Part shown: positions 16,835-26,500 of the stretch, in pieces
Layout of the letters: each line of letters starts with the position of its first letter
How positions within the stretch are numbered: the first letter of the stretch is position 1
Source of the DNA: an uncultured Verrucomicrobiae bacterium
Lineage (GTDB): Bacteria > Verrucomicrobiota > Verrucomicrobiia > Limisphaerales > UBA1096
Direction: 5' to 3'
Assembly: GCA_937770485.1 (NCBI GenBank)
Contig: CALJHX010000006.1
Span: forward strand, 1 to 42,169
DNA: 42,169 nucleotides
The notes under the pieces: model-generated
The model's database searches: none
The model's input: the letters and a program-made list of their open reading frames with translations, nothing else
Told to the model about the DNA's origin: nothing
Translations under genes and position numbers: made by a program

Positions 16835-18952
16835 ATGAAGAGATGGACTTGGTTTTTTTGTGGACTAATCATGGCGAGCATAACCTTGGCTGAAGACGAG
16901 ACCCGGCGACCACCTATCCTAGACGACCCGTACCTTTGGCTTGAGGAGGTCGAGGGCAAACGCGCGTTGGAGTGGGTGAAGCAACGCAATGTCGAGACGC
17001 TCGGCGAGCTTCAGGCCGACAATCGCTACGAGCCCTTCCTCGCGCAGGCCGAGGCGTTACTCAATGCTAGGGATCGCATCCCGTACGGCTCGATACGAGG
17101 CCGGCACATTTACAATTTTTGGCGGGACGCCGAGCACATCCGGGGGATCTTGCGCCGGACGACGCTGATGTCGTATCGCACCGCCGAACCGGAGTGGGAA
17201 ACGGTACTTGACGTCGATGCCCTGGCCAAAGCTGAGGATGAAAACTGGGTTTACAAAAGTATCGCCTGGCTCGCTCCCGGCTACGAACGGTGCCTCGTCA
17301 AGCTCTCTCGGGGCGGTACCGATGCGTCGGTGCATCGCGAGTTTGATGCCCTGGCCAAGCGCTTCGTCGAGGGTGGCTTTGTTTTGCCGGAGGCCAAGTC
17401 CGGCGTAGCCTGGCTCGATCGCGACACGCTGCTCGTCGGCACAAACTGGGGCGAGGGCTCGCTGACCAAGTCCGGTTATCCTCGCATTGCAAAACGCTGG
17501 AAGCGCGGTACTCCCCTGGCCAAAGCCGTGACAGTGTTCGAGGGACGACAGGAGGACATCGGCATCTGGCCGCGAGTGATGGATTCTGGCGAGGCAACCC
17601 TGCCGATGATCAACCAGTCTCTGACGTTTTACACCGGCGCGTACCACTTCATCGGCGATGACGGGAAACTCCAGCGATTGCCGGTGCCGGAGTCGGCCGA
17701 CTTGGCCGGGTTTTACGCTGGCCGAATCCTGTTCACACTGCGCGACGCGTGGGATATCCAAGGGCGGATATTCCCACAGGGAGCATTGCTCGCAATCGAC
17801 GAAGCTGCGTTTCGGGTAGCTGGCAAGTTGCCACGCATCGAGACGGTTTACACGCCGGATGACAGGACAAGCATCGAAGGCATCACCATTTCACGCAGCG
17901 GCCTTTACGTGTCGCTGCTGCAAAATGTGAAGGGGAGGATTCTGCGCTTCGGAGTGGACCCCAAGGCCGGCAAGTGGAGTGCCGAACCACTGCCGTTACC
18001 GCCCAATGGCACAGTGTCCCTCTCGGCAGCGAACCCCCATTCCAGAACGGTGCTGATCAATTACGAAGACCACATCACGCCGGACCAGTTGAGTGAGTAC
18101 AACGCCAGGGCGAATGTGCTAACCCTGCTAAAGTCACTGCCCGCGCGCTTTCGGGCCGACGGGCTGCAGGTCAGCCAGCACATCGCCAGGAGCGCGGACG
18201 GCGAGTCGGTTCCGTACTTCGTCATTCATCGCAAGGAACTGCAACTCGACGGTAGAACGCCGACGATCCTGTACGGGTACGGCGGGTTCGAGATTTCTCT
18301 CAAGCCAAGCTACTCGGCGACCATCGGCAAACTCTGGCTTGAGCGCGGCGGCGCGTATGCCGTAGCGAATATCCGCGGCGGCGGCGAGTTCGGGCCACGC
18401 TGGCACAAGGCCGCGCTCAAGACGAATCGCCAGCGTGCCTATGACGACTTCATCGCCGTGGCGGAGGACTTGGCCAAGCGCGGCATCACCTCGCCCAAGC
18501 ACCTGGGTATCTCCGGCGGCAGCAACGGTGGTCTGTTGGTCGGCGCCATTTTTACACAGCGCCCGGATCTGCTGAACGCTGTCGTTTGCCGAGTGCCGCT
18601 GCTGGATATGCTACGCTACACCAAGTTGCTGGCCGGCGCGAGTTGGGCGGCCGAGTACGGAGACCCCGAGGACTCAGCAATGCGTACGGCTATCCTCAAA
18701 TATTCGCCGTACCAAAATATATTCCCCGAGCGTAAATACCCGAAAGTTTTCATCGAAACATCGACCAAGGACGACCGGGTGCACCCCGGTCACGCACGAA
18801 AGATGGTCGCCCGAATGCGCGATCAGGGGCACCCTGTTTTGTATTTTGAAAATACCGAGGGCGGCCACGCCGCCGGTGCCAACCTCAAGCAACACGCCCG
18901 TCGCTACGCCCTTGAGTACGTCTACTTTTCCAGACAACTTGGTCTGGAATAA
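16835..18952 (+). CDS. Prolyl oligopeptidase family serine peptidase (S9A-like), exported
   Basis: 705 aa from the ATG at 16835, which begins the signal peptide MKRWTWFFCGLIMASITLA; a GTG at 16826 would add only three residues. It cleaves peptides after proline in the family. N-terminal DDPYLWLEEVEGKRALEWVKQRN is the classic start of the mature S9A enzyme. A seven-bladed propeller region follows, then the catalytic domain with GGSNGGLL (Ser563), the DDR motif at 646-648 carrying the acid, and GGHAAG (His678). Length is normal. Export suggests periplasmic peptide degradation. It is convergent with lpdA; the 16-bp gap contains a CTGGCCAAG variant of the genome palindrome. Confidence 0.93.
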   Translation: MKRWTWFFCGLIMASITLAEDETRRPPILDDPYLWLEEVEGKRALEWVKQRNVETLGELQADNRYEPFLAQAEALLNARDRIPYGSIRGRHIYNFWRDAEHIRGILRRTTLMSYRTAEPEWETVLDVDALAKAEDENWVYKSIAWLAPGYERCLVKLSRGGTDASVHREFDALAKRFVEGGFVLPEAKSGVAWLDRDTLLVGTNWGEGSLTKSGYPRIAKRWKRGTPLAKAVTVFEGRQEDIGIWPRVMDSGEATLPMINQSLTFYTGAYHFIGDDGKLQRLPVPESADLAGFYAGRILFTLRDAWDIQGRIFPQGALLAIDEAAFRVAGKLPRIETVYTPDDRTSIEGITISRSGLYVSLLQNVKGRILRFGVDPKAGKWSAEPLPLPPNGTVSLSAANPHSRTVLINYEDHITPDQLSEYNARANVLTLLKSLPARFRADGLQVSQHIARSADGESVPYFVIHRKELQLDGRTPTILYGYGGFEISLKPSYSATIGKLWLERGGAYAVANIRGGGEFGPRWHKAALKTNRQRAYDDFIAVAEDLAKRGITSPKHLGISGGSNGGLLVGAIFTQRPDLLNAVVCRVPLLDMLRYTKLLAGASWAAEYGDPEDSAMRTAILKYSPYQNIFPERKYPKVFIETSTKDDRVHPGHARKMVARMRDQGHPVLYFENTEGGHAAGANLKQHARRYALEYVYFSRQLGLE

Positions 18953-18968
18953 TGTGCCTGGCCAAGGG

Positions 18969-20360
18969 CTAAATATGCAGCGGCTCACCCGTCGCCGCAT
19001 GCGCTGCCTCGCGCAGGCCCTCCGACATCGTCGGGTGAGCGTGAATGGTGCGGGCCATGTCCTTCGCGCTGCCGCCTAACTCCATCAGCAGCACCACCTC
19101 GGCGATCAGCTCCGACGCATTGGCAGAGAGGATTTGCGCTCCGAGCACAAGGCCAGTCGCCTTGTCGGCGATGACCTTGGCCAAGCCGTCCGCATGCCCG
19201 CTGGCGACGGCCCGGCCGTTTGCTTGGAATGGAAAAACACCCACCCCGACCTCATGGCCCTTCTCCACGGCTTCGGCCTCTGTGAGCCCGACAGTGGCGA
19301 CTTCGGGCGAGGTATAAATCACCCATGGAATGGCGTCATAATTCACGCTGCCCGGCTGCCCGACCATGCGCTCCACGGCGGCGATGGCTTCCTGCTCGGC
19401 CTTGTGCGCAAGCATCGGCCCTGCCACCACGTCGCCGATGGCATAAATGCCAGAGACGCTGGTCTGCCACTCGGCGTCGATCTTGATGCAGCCGCGCTCG
19501 TCGAGTTCTACGCCTGCTTCGGCGGTGCCGAGGCCCCCGGTATTAGGTTTGCGGCCGACGGCAACGAGTAATTTCTCGGCCTCGAACTCAAGTTTTTTGT
19601 CGCCCTTGACCGCGATCAACTTGACACCGCCCTCTGTCTTCTCAGCAGACTCGACATAGGTGCCGAGATGAAATTTCAGCCCCTGTCTCTGCAGCAGCTT
19701 TTGCAACGCCTGGGTGATGTCCTCGTCGAATGTCGAGGCGATGCGTGGTAGGACCTCAACCACCGTCACCGCCGTGCCGAGCCGGGCCCAAACCGAGCCC
19801 AGTTCAAGGCCAATCGCTCCAGCACCGATCACGACCATCGACTCTGGCGCTTGGCTAAGCGCAACCGTGTCGTCGCTGCTTAACACCGTTTCGCCGTCGA
19901 ACTCAAGGAACGGCAGCCCGGCGACGCGGCTGCCGGTGGCGATCAGGATGCGCTTGGCCTTCAGGCACTGTTGGCCCGTGTCGCTGGTCACCTCCACCTC
20001 GTTCGGCCGGACGATGCGGCCAAGGCCAACCACCCGCTCGATGCCGTTTTTGTTCATGAGGTAGTCGATGCCGCGCGCCATCTTGCGGACGACGCCGTCC
20101 TTGCGCTTCATCATCGCACCGACATCCATCGACAGCCCGTCAGCTGAAATGCCATGTGCGCCAAAGTGCCTTCGCGCCCCATAATACAGCTCGGTCGATG
20201 TGAGCAGCGCCTTGCTGGGAATGCAGCCGACTTTGAGGCAGGTACCACCGAGGGTTTCGTCCTTCTCGACGATGGCCGTCTTCATGCCAAGCTGTGCCGC
20301 CTTGATCGCGGCGGTGTACCCACCCGGCCCGGCACCTATGACTATGAGGTCAAATTCCAT
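18969..20360 (-). CDS. lpdA: Dihydrolipoyl dehydrogenase (E3)
   Basis: A 463-aa FAD flavoprotein disulfide reductase that reoxidises lipoamide for 2-oxoacid dehydrogenase or glycine-cleavage complexes. Seen: FAD motif GAGPGGYTAA at 9-18, redox-active pair Cys41/Cys46 in GGTCLKVGCIPSK, second dinucleotide motif VIGAGAIGLELGSVWARLG, the AIGDVVAGPMLAHKAEQE FAD-binding segment, and the C-terminal HAHPTMSEG with the catalytic His (about 442). No lipoyl domain is fused. E1 and E2 genes are not adjacent in the window. The start ATG is clear; the next gene is divergent. Confidence 0.96.
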   Translation of the reverse strand: MEFDLIVIGAGPGGYTAAIKAAQLGMKTAIVEKDETLGGTCLKVGCIPSKALLTSTELYYGARRHFGAHGISADGLSMDVGAMMKRKDGVVRKMARGIDYLMNKNGIERVVGLGRIVRPNEVEVTSDTGQQCLKAKRILIATGSRVAGLPFLEFDGETVLSSDDTVALSQAPESMVVIGAGAIGLELGSVWARLGTAVTVVEVLPRIASTFDEDITQALQKLLQRQGLKFHLGTYVESAEKTEGGVKLIAVKGDKKLEFEAEKLLVAVGRKPNTGGLGTAEAGVELDERGCIKIDAEWQTSVSGIYAIGDVVAGPMLAHKAEQEAIAAVERMVGQPGSVNYDAIPWVIYTSPEVATVGLTEAEAVEKGHEVGVGVFPFQANGRAVASGHADGLAKVIADKATGLVLGAQILSANASELIAEVVLLMELGGSAKDMARTIHAHPTMSEGLREAAHAATGEPLHI

Positions 20361-20513
20361 TTATGTTTTCTCAAAAGAATGGTTAAGCGGCTACAAAAGC
20401 GGCGGTCGAACCCTGCCCCCTCGTTGACCATGAGCCAACCTGAAAAGGAGCCTGACAACAAACAGCGCAGACTCGCACCGCTTGGCCCGGCAATGTTTAA
20501 TGGCCGCAAACGC

Positions 20514-21860
20514 ATGAAATGCCCAAGCCTCAAATTTATAACCCCCCACTTGGCCAAGCTGGCATTGGCCATCGCTGCCGCTTGGCCCAGCGCCTGGCGG
20601 ACCGAGGCCGGGGAGGCTGGACTGGCCAAGCGCGCGATGCATGTCCTACGCGACCACTGTATCCGCTGTCACAACACTCAAAAAACCAAGGGTGACCTCA
20701 ACCTCACCAAGCGCGCGCTTGCCCTCAAGGGCGGCGGCGAAGGCCCGGCACTCATCCCCGGCCAAGCTGCAGAAAGCCACATCACCCGGTTACTCCAGCC
20801 CGACAGTGACCCCCACATGCCGCCGAAAAAGCAGTTGAGTGACGAACAGATTGCCGCGCTTGGCCAATGGATCGATGCCGGGGCCGAGTGGCTGCCGAGT
20901 GAACTCGTCATCGAGGCCAACCTGATCGAGCCCGATACGCTTGGCCAACTGCCCAACGACTACCAGCCGGTGTTCGCTCTTGCCCTCTCGCCAGACGACA
21001 AACAACTCGCCGCTGGCCACGGCAATCTCGTCACCGTTCACAACCTCGCCGAAAAAGACAAACCGGCCACTGCCAAACTCACCGGCCACCTCGACGCCAT
21101 CCAGTCCATCGCATGGAGCGCCGACGGCAAACACCTCGCCACCGGCGGCTTCCGCAAAGTGCTGCTCTGGAACACTGCCGACTGGTCGCCCGCCGGCGAG
21201 ATCAGTGACCTGCCCGGGCGCGTCTCATCGATGATCTTCACCGCCGACAACACGGCACTCGCCACCGCCTCCAACGCCCCCGGCCAAGCGGGAGAGATCG
21301 CCCTTTGGAATGTCGCCGATTTGGCCAGGGGCTTGGCATGGCAGGCACACGACGGCACCGTCTTCGACTTGGCCATCGCGCCCGACGGCGAAACGCTGGC
21401 CTCCGCCGGCGCCGACAAGCTAGTACGGTTTTGGAGCCTGGCCACGGGCGAACAAGTGATGCAGATCGAGGCCCACACCGCGCCGGTGCTCTCGCTCGCC
21501 TACAAGCCGGACGGCGCACTGCTGGCAAGCGGTGGCGCGGACAAGGAGCTCAAAATTTGGGACACGAAAACGCGCGAGCAAAAAAATCTCGTGACCGGAC
21601 ACCCCGGCAACGTCGCCGCGATCGCCTGGCCGGAAAAGAAAGCCGAGTTGATCACCGCCAGCGACGACGGCGCACTGCGCCTCTGCATCGAAACCAGCAA
21701 AAGCCCCGGCAAGACATGGGCCAAGGCCGACGGCCTGCTTCATTGCCTCGCCGCCACAGCCGACGGCAAACTGCTCTACGGCGGCGCGGACAACGGCCGC
21801 GTTTACACGTGGAATCGCACCGGCAAAATCACCCGCACCCTCGAGCCGGCCAAGCCGTGA
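20514..21860 (+). CDS. PVC-type cytochrome-c domain fused to WD40 propeller
   Basis: About 448 aa from the ATG at 20514 (MKCPSLK), preferred because it starts a signal peptide; an ATG at 20430 is a longer alternative. Residues about 38-130 form a planctomycete-type cytochrome-c domain: CIRCH heme site at 49-53 and DPHMPPKKQLSDEQIAALGQWI with the distal Met. It continues into about seven WD40 blades with GHLDAIQSIAWSADGKHLATGG, AHDGTVFDLAIAPDGETLASAG and similar. Such fusions are near-specific to Planctomycetota and Verrucomicrobiota, and are thought to be periplasmic electron-transfer or scaffolding proteins; no precise function is known. Three TTGGCCAA copies fall in its reading frame or leader (20550, 20860, 20941). 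It ends 67 bp before the tRNA gene. Confidence 0.88.
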   Translation: MKCPSLKFITPHLAKLALAIAAAWPSAWRTEAGEAGLAKRAMHVLRDHCIRCHNTQKTKGDLNLTKRALALKGGGEGPALIPGQAAESHITRLLQPDSDPHMPPKKQLSDEQIAALGQWIDAGAEWLPSELVIEANLIEPDTLGQLPNDYQPVFALALSPDDKQLAAGHGNLVTVHNLAEKDKPATAKLTGHLDAIQSIAWSADGKHLATGGFRKVLLWNTADWSPAGEISDLPGRVSSMIFTADNTALATASNAPGQAGEIALWNVADLARGLAWQAHDGTVFDLAIAPDGETLASAGADKLVRFWSLATGEQVMQIEAHTAPVLSLAYKPDGALLASGGADKELKIWDTKTREQKNLVTGHPGNVAAIAWPEKKAELITASDDGALRLCIETSKSPGKTWAKADGLLHCLAATADGKLLYGGADNGRVYTWNRTGKITRTLEPAKP

Positions 21861-21927
21861 CCGGGGCAGCGAAACAAAAACATTGCCAAAGCCGTGGGCC
21901 GGCCGGAAACTTCGCTTCCCCTTAAGT

Positions 21928-22001
21928 GCGGGTGTAGTTCAATGGTAGAACGCAAGCTTCCCAAGCTTGACACGAGGGTTCGATTCCCTTCACCCGCTCC
22001 A
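21928..22001 (+). tRNA. tRNA-Gly (anticodon CCC), CCA encoded
   Basis: A 74-nt cloverleaf. Acceptor stem GCGGGTG pairs perfectly with CACCCGC before TCCA. The D arm is GTTC...GAAC, the anticodon arm is CAAGC-TTCCCAA-GCTTG giving anticodon CCC (decoding GGG), and the T arm is GAGGG-TTCGATT-CCCTT. All stems close. Its last 28 bases recur exactly at 23355-23382 and 34295-34322 and in degenerate form at 27030-27057, so this gene is the likely attachment site of the elements that follow. Confidence 0.95.
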
Positions 22002-22097
22002 CTTCTTGAACCCTTCAACCTGAACGGCCTACAGCTTCGATGGAGTTGTAAGGGTTCATGTTTTCACAACGGATTCGGGGGGCTTCATCTAAGATCC
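22002..22097. repeat. D repeat, copy 1 (directly downstream of the intact tRNA)
   Basis: This ~95-bp segment aligns with copies at 27058 and 34323: CTTxxxxAACCCTTCA-xCCTGAACxG, a central hairpin region, CACAACGGATTC and GCTTCATC-xGAGATC. Copy 1 is the most diverged. It would be the right-hand arm of an attachment site or the leading end of the first cassette. The remainder of the 22002-22180 gap has no gene. Confidence 0.65.
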
Positions 22098-22180
22098 AAT
22101 CTTCCCAACTCATTGCACTCAAAAAAACCAATTCTACAAATTAACTTGAAGCTTCAATAGAGCGAGGGGATAAGTCCCCT

Positions 22181-23230
22181 GTGCCTAACATCAACCTCTC
22201 ATTTTTTTATATTTTATTAATTATATTCCACAATGCTGAAGCTGGTTTCTCTGCCGATTCAAATTCAGAGAATCCTAATTTAGGGGGAGGCGGCGATTAC
22301 ACTGTCGGACCAGATTATGTTGTTGATCCGGATTTAACAGATAAAGGGAATGCAAAGGGAAGAAGCTTTGAGTTCACAATGCGACTCTCCAATAGCAATA
22401 TCTTTAGAGGTACAGATGCCACACTGAACCCCAAGAAGCCCGTCCGTAAGGAGAGAAAGATTTATGCCTACGTGCCAGCTGCTTACAAAAATGGAACAAA
22501 GGCTCCAATTCTCGTAATGCATGACGGCCCCAGTCGGCTAAAACTTGTGAAAAACGCACTCGATAATTTGACGATTTCAAAAAATCCAAAACGTAAAATC
22601 CCAGCTTTTATAGTTATTTCTGTTCAAAATGGAGGTAACGACAGCAAGGGAAGTCAAAGGGGTTTGGAGTATGATACGCTTTCAGATCGATTTGCATGTT
22701 TTATAAATGATGAAGTTTTGCCTGCCGTATTGAACAACCGTGAGATTAAGGCAACTTATCCTAATATTGCCTTTACAGCTAACCCTTGGGGAAGAGCGAC
22801 AATGGGCTGTAGCTCTGGAGGGGCAGCAGCTCTAACGATGGGCTGGTTTCGCCCCGACTTATTCAGGCGGATAATTACTTATTCAGGTACATTCGTTGAT
22901 CAACAAGATGATGATGCGCCAGAAGAAATAAAATATCCACTCGGAGCATGGGAGTACCATTCCGGGAAAAAGTTGATTGAAAACAGTGTTAGAAAACCAC
23001 TGCGCATTTTTACTCATGTATCTGAAAACGACAATGGCGCAAAAAGTTCAGAATTGTCCCATCATAATTGGGTGATGGCCAACAAGCGCACGGCAGCAAC
23101 GCTTAAAGCAAAAGGGTATAATTATCGTTTTATATTTAGCCGTTCTTCCAGCCATTGCGACCGGCGGGTTTATGAGCAGACTCTTGCAGATACCTTGATC
23201 TGGATTTGGCAAGGTTACCAACCTGATTAA
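22181..23230 (+). CDS. Secreted alpha/beta-hydrolase, esterase D/enterochelin-esterase type
   Basis: 349 aa from a GTG start that begins a signal peptide (LSFFYILLIIFHNAEAGFSA). A putative esterase domain covers about residues 85-345: YVPAAYKNGTKAPILVMHDG, then the nucleophile elbow GCSSGG with Ser211, and a C-terminal SSSHCDRRV that supplies the His. The type is that of Fes/EstA-like hydrolases acting on acylated sugars or siderophores; substrate unknown. It is the only gene of cassette 1, transcribed away from the tRNA. Codon use is AT-rich compared with genes before 21.9 kb, consistent with transfer. Confidence 0.82.
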   Translation: MPNINLSFFYILLIIFHNAEAGFSADSNSENPNLGGGGDYTVGPDYVVDPDLTDKGNAKGRSFEFTMRLSNSNIFRGTDATLNPKKPVRKERKIYAYVPAAYKNGTKAPILVMHDGPSRLKLVKNALDNLTISKNPKRKIPAFIVISVQNGGNDSKGSQRGLEYDTLSDRFACFINDEVLPAVLNNREIKATYPNIAFTANPWGRATMGCSSGGAAALTMGWFRPDLFRRIITYSGTFVDQQDDDAPEEIKYPLGAWEYHSGKKLIENSVRKPLRIFTHVSENDNGAKSSELSHHNWVMANKRTAATLKAKGYNYRFIFSRSSSHCDRRVYEQTLADTLIWIWQGYQPD

Positions 23231-23268
23231 TTTTTTTGGCTAAGTCTAGGCAGCATGCCAACACACTT

Positions 23269-23382
23269 AAACTTTGTGAGATTCATTTAGATAAGGGAGA
23301 CACAGTGGGATTTGCACAGTCTAGACCATTATCCATTGGAGTTTTGAGTGTGCAGAGGGTTCGATTCCCTTCACCCGCTCCA
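23269..23382. repeat. U repeat copy 1 plus tRNA-Gly 3'-end copy
   Basis: About 86 bp beginning AAACTTTGTGAGATTCATT and containing GTGGGATTTGCAC, CCATTGGAGTTTTGAG and TGTGCA, followed by 28 bp (23355-23382) identical to the end of the tRNA-Gly gene including CCA. The same arrangement is at 26943-27057 and 34208-34322. The upstream part is not tRNA sequence, so the copy is not a functional tRNA; it looks like one arm plus core of an attachment site. Confidence 0.8.
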
Positions 23383-23517
23383 TTTCTCCAACGCACTAAA
23401 ATTGAGAGGGCAAACGCCCGGCCTGTTTTGGAGCGTAGGTGCTATGATTAGGCTTGCTTCGTTTTTGTGTTTCACCCAGTTGATTCAAACCAATCATCAC
23501 TCTGTAGGCATTAAAAT

Positions 23518-26500
23518 TTAATTCAACGTAGCTAGGTAGGCAACCAGATCGCGAACCTGTCGCAGATTAAGAATCGTTTTGAGGTCGGGCATTGTCCCAA
23601 TTGGCTTCGATTGGGATTTAAGTTCGGTGGTGGCAAAATATTCCAACGAGTTGTCAGGAAGTTTGATAGTAATTTTGTTTCCTCCCTTGCTTATCAAGGT
23701 GCCGCTTATTGTACGCCCATCCGTGAGTTGCACTGTGACAATCCCGTAACCTAGGGTGATTTCGGCCTGTGGATCGACGATGGACTGGAGCAGATATTCA
23801 CGCGAATGCCGTTTGGCGATGCCCTCCAAGCTCGGGCCAACCTGCTTGTCGATCTGCTTTAACGCATGACACTTCGAGCATTGGGCCTGCGCGTGGCCAA
23901 AAAATATACTATTTCCTTTTTCGGCGTTGCCTCCCTTCAGGGCAACGCCATAGCGCGTCATGATATCCTGTTTGTTAATGTAATTATTATAATGCTCCAA
24001 CTGCATCTTGAGATCTGCGGAGTCACGCGAGATAGTTGTGGCTGTTTCGAGGACTTCCAGCTGGATTTCAGGAGAGATTCTACCTGCGATTAGTTCCTTG
24101 ACGAGTTGTTCAATGATATACTTCTTTGAGGTCAGCCTTGGGATCATTTTAATCGCTTGCTGCAACTCAACCGTATCGCCGGAATTTTTAAGTGTTGTAA
24201 GCAGGTAGTTATCAACGGCAGAGCCCCCACGTTCGGCCTCCGTCAACTCTTGTGCAGCGACCATGCGAAGTGCAGGAGACTTTGAGTTTAAGGCTTGGGC
24301 GCCGACTGAACTAAACAAAGTGATGTCCCACTTGCGTAACAAACGAAGCCATTCCTTTCGCACAACGCTCCGTTGCTTTTCGTCCAATACGAAGCCAGTC
24401 GCTTGATCCAGTTTTGCTTTGTCCGGATTTATCCTCTGTAATACTGAGATGGCTTGTCGCGAAATCTTGTCGTCAGTGTCATTTGCCAGAGCCCAAATTT
24501 CTGGGCCAATAGCTGCATTGAGTGCGTCCATGTCACCTGCTGAAACGGGGAAGTAACGCCCGTCTATTGGATCTAGCTGGGATGCTTGCGGCCAAGATTC
24601 GAGAGCGTAAAGCGCTTGAATACGAAGAGCGCGACTCAGACTTGGATTCGCGAGGAAACGGGAAATGCGCTTTGCAGAAGCGAAGGTTCCGAGTCGACGA
24701 TTAGCCGCAATTGCACGAACGTTAACCGCGGGCGGATGTTGCGGATCGAGCGACCCTGCAACGGCGGGAAGGCTTTTTGGATGCTCCAAAAATGTTTGAG
24801 CTTCGGCTTCATCGTAGATGGCTCGAACAGCGTCGCTCATGACTTGTGGTGAAGCATCGTTTATAAAGGCCGTCAATTCCTTGAAGCCTTTTAGTCGCCT
24901 TAGGGAGACGACGGCAGCAATACGCATGGCTTCCGAAGGGTGCCCGACGAAGGTTTCCAGTTCTCTTAGTGTAGCAACTCCGACTAAGCCAGTGACGCCG
25001 GCATGGCGCAAAATAGGCTCCTTGTTTTCAGCCGAAACGATCAGTTCTTCAAGAGCGCCCAACGCATTCTTGCTATTGAGCTTGCCGCAGGCAATACCGG
25101 CCATCAGTCGCACGCGCGGTGATGGATCCCGAAGCATGACAGGTATCCGGTTTTCCGGATCAAAGCCAAGCTCGCCCGCCCAGCGAGCGGCTTGAGCACG
25201 CAGTTCATCACTGTCGTCGGCGCACAGGACTGTAAGTAAGTCCGAGTCCCTGTGCTTTAACTGTCCTAGCCCCCACAAGCTATGTAGCCGAGGGAGGAGC
25301 TCGGCTTTACGATTCGTTGCCAAAGCACGCAGGGCCTTACTCTCACCTCGGGCGACAAGTGCAAACTGCGCTTGCTGGCGAATTCGGCGATCGGAGTGTC
25401 CAAGAAGGGCAAGAAGTTCATCAACGGATTGGGTTTTTTGGTCTTTAGCCAAGATCTCCTTAACGTGGGTCATATTCTGCAAATTGGTATTTGCCTGCAG
25501 GGTCCAAAGTTGACTCATTCCACGGTTTGGCCTCCAGAGGGTGAAATAGAGCCGTCCATCAGGCCCAAAAGCCGACGTTAATACCTGCGCCCCGAGTCCT
25601 TGTATAAGGATATGATCACCCTGTCTTTTGAAGCCAGCCCCGTCAGCGATCATCCTAAAAGCACGAATATTACCCATTCCACCCAGGAGGAAATGATCAC
25701 TGTATGCTCCGTCTAGTGCAGTACCAGGCTGAAATGAGAAGGCTGCCGGGGCATTCCAGCTGTTTTCAATTGCAGGCAGAATATGAGAAGGCTGCTCCCT
25801 GTGAAATGGAAGCCACATCTTTTCTCCTAGCCACGGATTATAAAGATTATCTCGTGCAGCTCGAACAAGAGTGGTGTTCCGATATTGATAATACATGCGC
25901 CATCCCGAATCCGAACCTTCAGGTAGATATACGAGACGCTCTCGCTCTCCTTGGAAATCAGCATCATGATCTACGGCAAAGATATTGCCATAATTGTCAA
26001 AATCGAAGTACTGGCAGTTACGAAGGCCATTGGCAAAAATCTCGAACTCGCTCCCGTCTGGGTTACAACGCAAGATGCAGCCGGAATGCGGGTTGCTAAC
26101 TCGCTTGCCTTTTTTTGTCAGGACATCCAAACCACGATCTCCCATGCTCCAATAGAGCTTGCCGTCATAGCCTTGAACGATGCTGTGGAGGTCATGATTC
26201 CCATAACCAATGTGGGGAGCGAAGCCATGGGCAATGCTCTCCCTGCGGTCCGCAACCCCATCACCATCCGTATCGGTCAACTTCCAAAGGTCGGGAATAA
26301 TTGTGGTGTAGACGTGTCCGTCAATCGGCGTAACGCTGTGTGCTACCCCAGTCAGAACTTTGTTGAAACCGTCAGCAAATAGAGTTGCCTTATCAAATAC
26401 TCCATCGGCGTTCTCATCTTGCAGTGTGTAGATCTTTTCGCTACGCACAGATAAGTCCCTGACGTCCACTTTACCATCACCGTTGTAGTCACCCAATCTC

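Larger units (their letters stand above)
2052..20948. repeat. Dispersed octameric palindrome TTGGCCAA (14 exact copies in this span)
   Basis: Exact copies begin at 2052, 4123, 5610, 8250, 8274, 8547, 9628, 10920, 14547, 18470, 19177, 20550, 20860 and 20941, usually inside the longer form CTTGGCCAAG. A fifteenth is at 36535. Variants CTGGCCAAG/CTTGGCCAG are also frequent (about 171, 5724, 5734, 8588, 11689, 17350, 18959, 20623, 21319). Copies occur in coding and noncoding DNA and in more than one reading frame. The span 20949-36534 has none. The count is by hand. Confidence 0.8.
22002..23382. mobile_element. Putative tRNA-Gly-targeted cassette 1 (1.38 kb)
   Basis: Delimited on the left by the intact tRNA-Gly 3' end and on the right by a perfect 28-bp copy of that end. 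It contains a D arm, one gene (secreted esterase) and a U arm. It is AT-richer than the chromosome to its left and has no TTGGCCAA. No recombinase gene is present. The inference of mobility rests on the repeat layout alone. Confidence 0.5.

Noticed and set aside
20154..20513. Longer start for the cytochrome-WD40 protein
   Set aside because: The extension overlaps the lpdA gene and delays the signal peptide; starts at 20514 or 20430 are more sensible.
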